Positions 1 to 7,593 of a stretch of DNA of 64,000 nt are shown here, piece by piece. Where the stretch lies: contig NZ_JBNAZM010000005.1 in the NCBI RefSeq assembly GCF_051195215.1, forward strand, positions 103,570-167,569, written 5' to 3'. The DNA comes from Arhodomonas sp051195215. GTDB taxonomy: Bacteria; Pseudomonadota; Gammaproteobacteria; Nitrococcales; Nitrococcaceae. A program made the position numbers and the translations under genes. The stretch's first letter is position 1; each line of letters opens with the position of its first letter. The notes under the pieces were generated by a model that worked only from the letters and a program-made list of their open reading frames with translations, was not told the DNA's origin and ran no database searches.

Positions 1-665
1 GCGCCATAGACGACAGCGGCATCCACCTCTTCGGTGGTCGCCACGCCGTCGTTGACGATGTGCAGCGCCTCCCGCCAGAGCGCCTCCATCAAGCGGTCGG
101 CGACATGCCCTTCTACCTCCCGGCGCACCACCATCGGGCGCATGCCGATGTCCCCGTAGAACGCCTGTGCGCGCCCGATCACCGCCGGAGTGGTCATCTC
201 GCCGCCCACCAGCTCCACCAGCGGCAACAGGTAGACTGGATTGAACGGATGGGCCACGAAAACCCGCCCCGGGTTGTGCGCGCAGTCCGCCTGGAGACGG
301 CTGGGCATGATCCCCGAGGTGGACGAGCCGATGAGCGCGTGGGCCGGTGCGGCAGCATCGATTCTGGCCAGCAGCTCGCGCTTGAGCGATTCCCGCTCCG
401 GCGCGTTCTCCTGGACCACGTCGGCACCGGCCACGGCGCGCTCCAGATCCGGCTCGAAGCGTACACGCTCGCGCGAGCCCCCGTCGGCAAGGCCAACGCG
501 CTCCAGGCTCGGCCAGGCGGTGTCGAGCGCAGCCCGCATGCGGGCTTCGGCATCCGGCGCCGGGTCGGTGGCGATCACGTCGTGGCCATGGGCGAGCGCA
601 CGGGCAATCCAGCCATTGCCGATCACACCCGTGCCCACGACAGCGATTGTATTCACGTCGCTCAT
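1..665 (-). CDS. cdhA: L-carnitine dehydrogenase (3-hydroxyacyl-CoA dehydrogenase family), 3' end cut by window edge
   Basis: Reading back from an ATG at 665 gives an N-terminal Rossmann dinucleotide site (IAVVGTGVIGNGWIARALA) followed by SSTSGIMPS and HPFNPVYLLPLVELVGG, the usual hallmarks of the 3-hydroxyacyl-CoA dehydrogenase fold. The GNGWIARALAHG variant is typical of L-carnitine dehydrogenase, which oxidises carnitine to 3-dehydrocarnitine with NAD+. About 221 residues are present and the frame is still open at base 1, so the C-terminal part lies outside the window. It sits 69 bases downstream of a BKACE gene on the same strand, and that enzyme takes the dehydrocarnitine product, which supports the assignment. 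The alternative is a generic 3-hydroxybutyryl-CoA dehydrogenase. Confidence 0.85.
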   Translation of the reverse strand, partial: MSDVNTIAVVGTGVIGNGWIARALAHGHDVIATDPAPDAEARMRAALDTAWPSLERVGLADGGSRERVRFEPDLERAVAGADVVQENAPERESLKRELLARIDAAAPAHALIGSSTSGIMPSRLQADCAHNPGRVFVAHPFNPVYLLPLVELVGGEMTTPAVIGRAQAFYGDIGMRPMVVRREVEGHVADRLMEALWREALHIVNDGVATTEEVDAAVVYG

Positions 666-734
666 GCGGGGTTCTCCTCGGAAACCATGTCAGGGGGGAC
701 CGCGCCCGCCGTTGCACGCGGGCGGGGGCAATGA

Positions 735-1619
735 CTACTGCCGGGGGCTATGCAGGCCCAGGGCTTCGCGGGCCTCGGCGGGCGTCTGCACGCGCGCACC
801 CAGGTTCTCGACGATGCTCACGGCACGCTCGACGAGCTGGCCGTTGCTCGCGTACACGGCCCTGGAAAGCCGCAGGTTGTCCTCCAGGCCCACGCGGACA
901 TGGCCGCCGAGCAGCGCCGCCTGCGCCACCATGGGCATCTGCTGGCGGCCGATGCCGAACGCCGACCAGTGGGCACGGGCCGGAAGCTTGTCGCGCATGG
1001 CGAGCATGGTCCCGGTATCCGCCTCGGCCGCCCAGGGGATCCCGAGACAGAGCTGGAACATGGGATCGCCGGCGATCAGCCCCTCCTCGACGAGCTGCCG
1101 TGCGAAGCGTACGTGGCCCAGCTCGAAGCACTCCATTTCCGGCTTGACGCCGGCCGCCTGGATGAGCCGCGCGTGCTCGCGCAGCATCGTCGCGGTGCTC
1201 ACGTAAACCATGTCGCCCGAGTTGTAGCTGCCGCAGTCGAGCGTACAGATCTCGGGTAACAGGGCGCCTACCGGCTCGTGACGCTCGGCCGGGCTCTGCA
1301 TGTCGGTCCCGTGGCCGCCCCGGCTGAGGTCGTGGGCCGACGGCACCCAGTCGCCTCCGCCACCGGCGGTCAGGTTGAGGACCACGTCCGTGCCTGACGC
1401 GCGCACACGTTCGACGACCTCGCGGAACAGTGCGGTATCGTGACTGATGCCCCCGGTTTCGGGGTCGCGCACGTGGATATGGGCGATCGCCGCACCGGCC
1501 TGCGCGGCCTCGATGGCGGCGTCAGCGATCTGCGCCGGTGTCACCGGGATAGCGGGATGCTTGTCCACGGTGTCCCCTGCACCGGTAACGGCACAGGTTA
1601 CAATGACATTCCGATTCAT
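735..1619 (-). CDS. BKACE family beta-keto acid cleavage enzyme, probable 3-dehydrocarnitine:acetyl-CoA enzyme
   Basis: This 294-residue protein has the BKACE (formerly DUF849) zinc motif HIHVRDPETGG near residue 48, the start VIVTCAVTGAGDT and the later segment VGLEDNLRLSR. BKACE enzymes exchange a beta-keto acid with acetyl-CoA. Next to carnitine dehydrogenase the expected reaction is dehydrocarnitine plus acetyl-CoA to betainyl-CoA plus acetoacetate. The ATG at 1619 is chosen because family proteins begin MNRNVIVTCAVTG; an upstream in-frame ATG adds about 29 residues without family resemblance. It is transcribed toward cdhA and is divergent from the thioesterase at 1761, with 141 bases between them for promoters. 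The substrate is inferred from neighbours, not from active-site analysis. Confidence 0.85.
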   Translation of the reverse strand: MNRNVIVTCAVTGAGDTVDKHPAIPVTPAQIADAAIEAAQAGAAIAHIHVRDPETGGISHDTALFREVVERVRASGTDVVLNLTAGGGGDWVPSAHDLSRGGHGTDMQSPAERHEPVGALLPEICTLDCGSYNSGDMVYVSTATMLREHARLIQAAGVKPEMECFELGHVRFARQLVEEGLIAGDPMFQLCLGIPWAAEADTGTMLAMRDKLPARAHWSAFGIGRQQMPMVAQAALLGGHVRVGLEDNLRLSRAVYASNGQLVERAVSIVENLGARVQTPAEAREALGLHSPRQ

Positions 1620-1760
1620 GGCCTTATCTCCCTCGCGCCAGTCAGCACAGTGGGCCCATGCTGGCGGGGGAGCGGCTGTGTCAGTTTGCACATGACGACA
1701 TATCAATGACCGTTGGCGCCGTATTGACGCCGCTGACCTTCACCACGGGAGGCAAACGAG

Positions 1761-2186
1761 TTGAGCGAGACCACACTGCTGATCGAATCCGAGCTCAGCG
1801 TGCGCTGGGCGGACATGGACGCACTCGGGCACGTCAACAACACGGTGTACTTCCGTTACTTCGAGCAGGCCCGCATCGAGTGGCTGGCGGAGATCGGCGC
1901 CGGGTCGAGCGTCGGTCACGGCAGCGACACCGGACCGGTCATCGTCAACGCGTACTGCGAGTTCATGCGCTCCATCACCTACCCGGCACGGCTGCGCGTG
2001 CGCATGCTCGGCGGAGCCCCCGGGCGCAGCAGCTTCGAGACCCATTACGAGATCGTGGACGCCGACCGTCCGGACGTTACCTACAGCGTCGGCACCGCCC
2101 GGATGGTCTGGGTCGATCACGGGGCCGGCAAATCCGTGCCCGTCCCCGACGACGTTCGCGCCCGTCTGCCACAGCCGGCCCCATGA
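1761..2186 (+). CDS. 4-hydroxybenzoyl-CoA-type hotdog thioesterase, probable betainyl-CoA thioesterase
   Basis: This 141-residue protein of the 4HBT hotdog family has the signature RWADMDALGHVNNTVYFRYFEQARIEW near residues 14-40; the aspartate and the HVNN stretch form the usual catalytic helix region. It starts with TTG after GGGAGG, spaced about seven bases. It is divergent from the BKACE gene. In carnitine degradation a thioesterase of this type releases glycine betaine from betainyl-CoA, so carnitine dehydrogenase, BKACE and this gene would form the full three-step route. Its stop codon overlaps the next ATG (ATGA), so it is co-translated with the acyl-carrier-protein phosphodiesterase, an unrelated activity. 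Confidence 0.8.
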   Translation: MSETTLLIESELSVRWADMDALGHVNNTVYFRYFEQARIEWLAEIGAGSSVGHGSDTGPVIVNAYCEFMRSITYPARLRVRMLGGAPGRSSFETHYEIVDADRPDVTYSVGTARMVWVDHGAGKSVPVPDDVRARLPQPAP

Positions 2187-2794
2187 ACTTCCTCGCTCAC
2201 GTCTACCTCGCCGACGTCGACGACGCCTTCCTGGTAGGCAACCTCATGGGGGACTTCGTCCGCGGCCGCCCCGACCCGGGGCTGCCGGCGGCGATCCGCG
2301 CGGGTATCCGGCTGCATCGGCGCGTGGACCGGTTCACCGACGAACACCCGGCGACCCGTGCGGCATGCCGGCGTCTGCCCCGGTACCGCCGGCGAGTGGC
2401 GGGGGTGATCGTCGACCTCGCCTACGACCACTTCCTCGCCCGCGATTGGGCACACTTCAGTAGCGAGCCCCTCGCCGCGTTCAGTGCCCGGGTCTACCGC
2501 ACGCTGGAGGCGCACTACGACTACCTGCCGACACGGCTCGCACGCCTGTTGCCCGCCATGCGCGACGGCGACTGGCTTACCGCCTACGCCCGCCTGGAGA
2601 ATACCGCCCACGCCCTCGACCGCATGGCTTACCGCCTGCGCCGCCCCGAGCTGCTGCGGGGCACACTGCCCGAATTGCGCGCGGCATATCCTCATCTCGA
2701 TTCGGACTTCCACGCATTCTTCCCGCAACTGATACGCTACGTGCAGGCGCGGGGGCACGGGGCGCCGATAAATCAGGGACCGAGCCAACAATGA
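2183..2794 (+). CDS. acpH: Acyl carrier protein phosphodiesterase (AcpH/DUF479 family)
   Basis: This 203-residue protein begins MNFLAHVYLADVDDAFLVGN and contains LMGDFVRGR, RLHRRVDRFTDEHP and DLAYDHFLARDW, the conserved histidine/aspartate blocks of ACP hydrolase. The family removes 4'-phosphopantetheine from holo-ACP in the cytoplasm; the E. coli protein is similar in length (193 residues). The ATG at 2183 overlaps the stop of the upstream thioesterase and its own end overlaps the next ATG, so three genes form a tight cluster. A longer in-frame extension upstream would overrun the thioesterase and is rejected. Confidence 0.85.
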   Translation: MNFLAHVYLADVDDAFLVGNLMGDFVRGRPDPGLPAAIRAGIRLHRRVDRFTDEHPATRAACRRLPRYRRRVAGVIVDLAYDHFLARDWAHFSSEPLAAFSARVYRTLEAHYDYLPTRLARLLPAMRDGDWLTAYARLENTAHALDRMAYRLRRPELLRGTLPELRAAYPHLDSDFHAFFPQLIRYVQARGHGAPINQGPSQQ

Positions 2795-4059
2795 TGCAAA
2801 GACTCGTACGATTTCTCGGGCGCACGCTGCTGCTCCTGCTGGTGGCGGTGATCGCCGGCTATGGGGCGCTTCGGGGCTATCTGTGGTACGAAAGCGGCAG
2901 AGTAATGGACGACATCGCCGCCGAGCTGTCGCCCTACGTGCGCCTGGACTGGGAGTCGGTGGACAGCAGCGTACCGGGCACGATCGAGGTGCATGAGCTC
3001 GCGTTGCGGCCGGCGAACGGCGAAGGTAGTGCCTTCATCCAGCGTCTCGAAATCAACAGCAGCGAGCTCGCCGGCCCGCGGGAGCTGCTCGCCCGGCTGC
3101 GCCGGCGCGAACCGCCCGCGCGCGTGGAGCTCATCGCCTCCGGGATTCGTATCGACAGCGACGATCCCCTGGTCGCCCGGCTCGATGCCGCGGCGGGTGG
3201 CGCCTCCCTGGGTACGCCCCTGGCAGCGGCCGGCTGCTCCGCGCCCGACGCCCCCTTCACCGCCAGCGTGCTCCAGGCGGTGAATCAGAGCACGCTGCGC
3301 GGCGAGGCGAGCCTGCGCATACGCCGCCACGAGGCGAGCGGCCGCACCGAGTTGCTGCTCGACGCCGAGTTCGCGCAAGTCGCTGCGGTCACTGCCGAAG
3401 GCGTTCTCTCGACCGCCGACACCCCGGCGTTGACGGGCCTGCGCGTGCGCTACACGGATCTCGGCTTCAACGCGAGCCGCAATCACTATTGCGCGGCGCG
3501 GGCCGACGAACCGGTCAAACGCTTCATCGACCGCCACCTGCAAGCCGTTCAGCGTGATTACCGCGAGCACGGCACGCCGCTTTCCCCCGAAGCGAGCCGC
3601 CGTTACCGCGAATTCATCCGCCACGGCGGCGATATGCTCATCGACCACTCTCCGCGCCGCGCGCTCGCTCTGACCGCGCTGACCAACGGTGACGGCGCAC
3701 TGGCCTCGATCGCCAGGAGCGCGCCGTCGGTCAGCATCAACGGGATACCGGTGGATCTGTCGGTGGCGGCGTGGCTCCCGAGTGACGAGTCGGCCCCGGC
3801 ACGAAGCGACGATCAATCCACGCGCACGGCCACGAACGATAGCGGCACGACGCCCCGCTACCGGCCTGTGCCGGTGGAGGCGCTCGCACAGCACGCCGGC
3901 GCGTCCGTGCGGCTGCATACCCGCGATGGCCAGACCCATCTCGGCCGGCTCGCTGGCATCGACAATGGCCGTATCGCCGTTACACGGACCATCGCCGGCG
4001 GCGAGATGCGCTATACGCTGCCCAAGACGATCGTCAGCGGCGCCGAGGTGCGGCGCTGA
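2791..4059 (+). CDS. Membrane-anchored protein of unknown function
   Basis: This 422-residue protein has one strong N-terminal transmembrane segment (RTLLLLLVAVIAGYGALRGY, residues about 11-30). A large, probably periplasmic domain follows, starting with DDIAAELSPYVRLDWESVDSS, which resembles the opening of AsmA/DUF748-like periplasmic domains only in style. A serine/threonine-rich linker near residues 330-352 precedes a compact C-terminal segment (VRLHTRDGQTHLGRLAGIDNG) that looks like a small beta-barrel module. I do not recognise the family. It overlaps the acpH stop (ATGATG), so the start may be 2791 or 2794. Base composition matches its neighbours. Confidence 0.75.
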   Translation: MMQRLVRFLGRTLLLLLVAVIAGYGALRGYLWYESGRVMDDIAAELSPYVRLDWESVDSSVPGTIEVHELALRPANGEGSAFIQRLEINSSELAGPRELLARLRRREPPARVELIASGIRIDSDDPLVARLDAAAGGASLGTPLAAAGCSAPDAPFTASVLQAVNQSTLRGEASLRIRRHEASGRTELLLDAEFAQVAAVTAEGVLSTADTPALTGLRVRYTDLGFNASRNHYCAARADEPVKRFIDRHLQAVQRDYREHGTPLSPEASRRYREFIRHGGDMLIDHSPRRALALTALTNGDGALASIARSAPSVSINGIPVDLSVAAWLPSDESAPARSDDQSTRTATNDSGTTPRYRPVPVEALAQHAGASVRLHTRDGQTHLGRLAGIDNGRIAVTRTIAGGEMRYTLPKTIVSGAEVRR

Positions 4060-4186
4060 CGGCACCGGGCACAGGCACCCGAAGCCCCTGCACGATGTCC
4101 CAAGCATTACCACAGATCCGCCATCCGACTGGGGCCAGGCAGTCGTGCTCTCCGGCTCGTCGTGAACCGCTACCAACCACCGTCTA

Positions 4187-5545
4187 TCAGCCATCGCTGG
4201 CGAGCTTACGGTAGAGCGTCTGCCGGCCTATGCCCAGAATATCGGCTGCACGGCGTTTGTTGCCTCCCACCGCCTCCATGACCTCTTGGATATAGGCGTA
4301 CTCCATTTCTGCGAGCGAGCGTAGGCGGGAAGACCCGGGCCGATCGTTGCCTCGCACCGGCGTGGATGCGTCCTGCAAGCGCGACGGCAGATCCGCGACA
4401 GTGAGCTGACCGCTGCGACAGAGCGTGACCGCACGCTCGATGGCGTTAGCGAGCTCACGCACATTGCCGGGGAAATGGTAGCGGTGCAGCGCTGCTACCG
4501 CCGATGGCTCGAGCGCCGGTACCTCGCGGCCGAGGCGGCGGGCGAACTGCTCAACGAAGCGCGCGGTGAGCAGGTCCAGATCATCGCCGCGCTGGCGCAG
4601 TGGTGGCACCTCGATGCGGAAGGTCTCCAGGCGGTAGAACAAGTCCTCACGGAAGCGCCCCTCGGCAACAGCCTCTTCAAGGTCCGCGTTGGTGGCGGCC
4701 ACGACGCGAACGTCCACCTCGAGCTCACGTTGCGCACCGACCGGACGAAAACGGCCGCCCTCGAGCACGCGCAGCAATTTGGCCTGGAGCGCCACCGGCA
4801 TCTCACCGATTTCATCAAGGAACAGGGTGCCACCGTCAGCCTCCTGAAAGAGACCGTCACGCTGGCGTTGCGCCCCTGTGAAGGCACCGCGGACATGGCC
4901 GAAGAATTCACTCTCGAGCAGATCCGGCGGTACACCCGCGCAATTCACCGCCACGAAGCTCCGCGCCGCCCGCGCACTCTCGGCATGGAGTGCGCGGGCA
5001 ACGAGCTCCTTACCGGTACCGCTCTCGCCGGTGATGAGCACGGAGGCTTCCGTCGCACCGATACGGCGCACCACATCGAACAACGCAAGCATTGCCCGAC
5101 TGCGTCCAACCATGCCGTGAAAGACATCGCCGGCCGGCGCCGCCTCCATCTCCGCGACACGCCTCAATAATCGACGATAGTGCAAAGCCTTTTGCACACT
5201 GACCGTCAAGTGCTCGAAATCCAGCGGTTTGGTGAGGAAATCGTCCGCTCCTTCTTTGAGCGCCGCCACCGCCTGCTCGATACTGCCGAATGCAGTGATG
5301 GCGATGAACCCCACCAGGTCACCGCCGCGGCGAGCACGCAGCGCCCGCAACAGCTGCATACCATCGGCGCCGGGCAGACGCAGATCACTGACAAGCAAAT
5401 CGACGCCGCCGCCGGCAAGTAGATCCAGTGCAGCTTCCGCCGTCGCTACCGCACGCGCCTCGATACCGGTGTCCGCAAGCTCGTCGGTGATCAGGCCCGC
5501 GAGCGCCTCGTCGTCCTCGACCACCAGCACCTGCGCTTGGTACAT
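4187..5545 (-). CDS. NtrC-family sigma-54-dependent response regulator
   Basis: This 452-residue three-domain regulator has a receiver at residues 1-120 (VLVVEDDEAL, acceptor aspartate in SDLRLPGADG near residue 55) and an AAA+ domain with Walker A GESGTGKE, the sigma-54-contacting GAFTGAQ loop and Walker B DEIGEMP. It ends in a Fis-type helix-turn-helix (KRRAADILGIGRQTLYRKL). Phosphorylation should drive oligomerisation and activation of sigma-54 RNA polymerase. The ATG at 5545 is preferred because it leads straight into the receiver; an upstream extension has no homologous content. It lies five bases downstream of the cognate kinase. The nearest sigma-54 promoter, upstream of the divergent gene at 7187, is a plausible target. 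Confidence 0.92.
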   Translation of the reverse strand: MYQAQVLVVEDDEALAGLITDELADTGIEARAVATAEAALDLLAGGGVDLLVSDLRLPGADGMQLLRALRARRGGDLVGFIAITAFGSIEQAVAALKEGADDFLTKPLDFEHLTVSVQKALHYRRLLRRVAEMEAAPAGDVFHGMVGRSRAMLALFDVVRRIGATEASVLITGESGTGKELVARALHAESARAARSFVAVNCAGVPPDLLESEFFGHVRGAFTGAQRQRDGLFQEADGGTLFLDEIGEMPVALQAKLLRVLEGGRFRPVGAQRELEVDVRVVAATNADLEEAVAEGRFREDLFYRLETFRIEVPPLRQRGDDLDLLTARFVEQFARRLGREVPALEPSAVAALHRYHFPGNVRELANAIERAVTLCRSGQLTVADLPSRLQDASTPVRGNDRPGSSRLRSLAEMEYAYIQEVMEAVGGNKRRAADILGIGRQTLYRKLASDG

Positions 5546-5550
5546 GCCGC

Positions 5551-7026
5551 TCAACCTTCCCAAACCTCCGACGTTGCGCCGCACGCCAACCAAAGCTCGA
5601 AGCGTGCGCCGCTCAGGTGGACAGGATCGACCACGCCGATGCCTCCTCCGTGTTGCTCGGCAATGCCATGAACCACCGGCAACCCCAACCCCGCCCCCTC
5701 GCCAGTGGGGCGTGTAGAGAAAAACGGTTCGAAGGAACGCTCGCGCAGCTCGGCAGGCACGCCACTTCCCTCGTCCTCGACGAAAATCACCACCTGGCCG
5801 GGACGCTCGTCGACGCCCACCAGCACGCGGGCCGAACCGGCGGCGCGGACGGCGTTACTCAACAGGTGACCGAGCGCCTGTTCGAGCCTTGTCGGATCGA
5901 CATTTACCCGCGGCAGATCTCGATCATCGGGCGGATCGCTCAACTCGATCACCGCCGGGGCATGTTCACCTTCGGCGCGCTCCACGGCCCGCTGTACCAC
6001 GGCCCAAACGGCCACGTCACGCCGCCGTAGCGGCGTTCGCCGGGAGAAATCCATGAGTTGACGCAGGATATGGCTCATGCGCGCGGCTTGATCGCGTATG
6101 CGTGTGGCGGCACGGCGGACACCGGCATCGTCGCTGCGCCGGACGAGCCGCTGGGCCGTGCCGTCCACGACACTCAGCGGGGTTCCCAGTTCATGGGCCA
6201 CACCGGCAGCGAACTCGCCAACGACGGCGAGGCGCCGTGACTGTCGCAAATCGTCGCGCAGACTCATCTCCACCATCTCACGGCGAGCAACCTCACGCTG
6301 ATTGCGCTGCAGCGCATCCAGCATCTCGTTGATGTTTTCGGCGAGCCGCCGCAGCTCGAGCGGGCCGGCCGGTGTCAGACGATGATCACGCGCTCCGGCT
6401 GCGATACGGTGGAGACTGGCCAGGAGCTGTTCGAAGGGATGCACCACAGCCTGGCGATGTCCGATGAACAACACCGCCAGCAAACCGGTGGCGAACACCC
6501 CCAGCCCAACGGTTCCCCACCATCGTATCCGGGCGAGCACGGCGCGCATCTCGTTGCGGTTCCGGGTAATCTGCAGCAGTGCCTCGAAACGCCCGTCGGC
6601 GCCCACCAACGGCACGAAATAGGCGTACACCGGCTCACTACCAGAGCGCGCGTACACGCCCCAGCGATCCCCCGACCGCGTGGCCGCCGAGAGGCTGTCA
6701 TCCGATAACACCCGTTCCGACCCCGCACCCGCGCCGGCCAGCACCTTGCCGTCAGCGGCGAGCACGTGCGCGCCGTAGACCCGACCGAAAGAAAACGCCG
6801 AGTCCAGCGCCTGCTGAAGCGCGCCCTCACGGCCACGACGCAACGCCCGGGTCAACGGTGGCTCCAGGGCACGGGCTATAAGCTGAATGTCTTCGCGTAG
6901 ACGCCGCTCCGCCACCTGCTCCACCAGATGCAGGCTCATCCCCCCGCCCAACGCAACCAGCAGCACCACCGGGATGAGCACGGTCAGAATCACAGCGGTA
7001 CGCAGCCGCAGCGTCGGACGTCTCAT
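5551..7026 (-). CDS. Membrane sensor histidine kinase partnered with the NtrC-type regulator
   Basis: This 491-residue kinase has a first membrane helix at about residues 10-33, a periplasmic sensor of about 130 residues (ADGKVLAGAG, YAYFVPLVGADGRFEALLQITR) and a second helix near 170-190. A HAMP-like linker follows, then HisKA with phospho-acceptor histidine near 277 (FAAGVAHELGTPLS) and an HATPase domain with N box LSNAVRAAG, G1 DEGSGVP and G2 GAGLGLPVVHG. The AHELGTPL H-box resembles kinases paired with NtrC-type regulators. Translation is probably coupled to the regulator. The periplasmic domain resembles a dCACHE or LuxQ-type fold only by layout, so the signal is unknown. Confidence 0.92.
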   Translation of the reverse strand: MRRPTLRLRTAVILTVLIPVVLLVALGGGMSLHLVEQVAERRLREDIQLIARALEPPLTRALRRGREGALQQALDSAFSFGRVYGAHVLAADGKVLAGAGAGSERVLSDDSLSAATRSGDRWGVYARSGSEPVYAYFVPLVGADGRFEALLQITRNRNEMRAVLARIRWWGTVGLGVFATGLLAVLFIGHRQAVVHPFEQLLASLHRIAAGARDHRLTPAGPLELRRLAENINEMLDALQRNQREVARREMVEMSLRDDLRQSRRLAVVGEFAAGVAHELGTPLSVVDGTAQRLVRRSDDAGVRRAATRIRDQAARMSHILRQLMDFSRRTPLRRRDVAVWAVVQRAVERAEGEHAPAVIELSDPPDDRDLPRVNVDPTRLEQALGHLLSNAVRAAGSARVLVGVDERPGQVVIFVEDEGSGVPAELRERSFEPFFSTRPTGEGAGLGLPVVHGIAEQHGGGIGVVDPVHLSGARFELWLACGATSEVWEG

Positions 7027-7107
7027 ATCGATACACCTGTCCCAGTATCACCCACATTCATTCGGTCAAATCCCCCAGTCTTCGCCATTGGCCGGGAGCG
7101 ACAGCCT

Positions 7108-7123
7108 TGGCACGACCCATGCC
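7108..7123 (+). promoter_or_regulatory. Sigma-54 (-24/-12) promoter for the DUF4168 gene
   Basis: TGGCACGACCCATGCC carries the invariant GG and GC of the sigma-54 consensus at the exact 12-base offset, with a perfect TGGCACG -24 box. Transcription would begin near 7134, about 53 bases before the ATG at 7187. The NtrC-family regulator at 4187-5545 is encoded divergently next door. No clear palindromic enhancer was found in the 80 bases upstream, so any activator site may lie inside the kinase coding start. Confidence 0.75.
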
Positions 7124-7186
7124 TCCACGTTAGGGGGAAGCGCATTCGCTCCCCTGACTAACCGTCGCAGACGAAAGAGGTTATCC

Positions 7187-7543
7187 ATGCGACTCACCAG
7201 CAAAATTCTCACCAGTGCTGCCTTCGCGATGCTTGTCGCCACTGCCCCATTGCACGCGCAGACCGAGGGCAACCCCCAGGGTTCCGCCGAGGTGAGTGAC
7301 ACGAAGCTCGAGCAATTCAGCGAGGCATTCGGGCAAATTCAGGATATCCGCAGCGACTACTCCGAGAAGCTACGCGACGTCCAGGACGAGGAGAAGGCCC
7401 GAGAGATGCAGCAGGCGGCCAATGACGAGATGATCTCTGCGGTGGAGGACAGCGGCCTCAGCGTGGATGAGTACAACGCCATTTCCCAGCAGCTCCGTAA
7501 GGACCCGGAGATGGCGGAACGCGTGCAGGGGATGATCGAGTAA
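7187..7543 (+). CDS. Small secreted DUF4168-type protein
   Basis: This 118-residue protein has a signal peptide of about 25 residues (positively charged start, hydrophobic core, cleavage near PLHAQ). The acidic helical body (LEQFSEAFGQIQDIRSDYSEKL, then DNGL-like EDSGLSVDEYNAISQQLRKDPEMAERVQ) fits DUF4168, a family of small periplasmic proteins of unknown role. The ATG at 7187 follows AAAGAGG. It is driven by a sigma-54 promoter and divergent from a sigma-54-type two-component system, so it is probably an output of that system, possibly in envelope stress. An upstream open frame from 6887 is not used because the signal peptide defines the start. Confidence 0.8.
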   Translation: MRLTSKILTSAAFAMLVATAPLHAQTEGNPQGSAEVSDTKLEQFSEAFGQIQDIRSDYSEKLRDVQDEEKAREMQQAANDEMISAVEDSGLSVDEYNAISQQLRKDPEMAERVQGMIE

Positions 7544-7565
7544 CCTACACCTCCGCGTAACGCGC

Positions 7566-7585
7566 GCGGTGGCGCAGGCCACCGC
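7566..7585. terminator. Hairpin between convergent genes
   Basis: Arms GCGGTGG and CCACCGC pair over a six-base loop between the ends of the DUF4168 gene (+) and the ribulokinase gene (-). No T run follows on either strand, so it is a weak or factor-assisted terminator candidate. Confidence 0.4.
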
Positions 7586-7593
7586 TCGCCTAC

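Noticed and set aside
241..1206. 321-codon plus-strand open frame over cdhA and BKACE
   Set aside because: It is a shadow of two recognisable minus-strand enzymes.
1658..2182. Long plus-strand frame joining the region before the thioesterase to acpH
   Set aside because: Only the part from ATG 2183 is acpH; the rest is out of frame with the thioesterase and antisense-like in composition.
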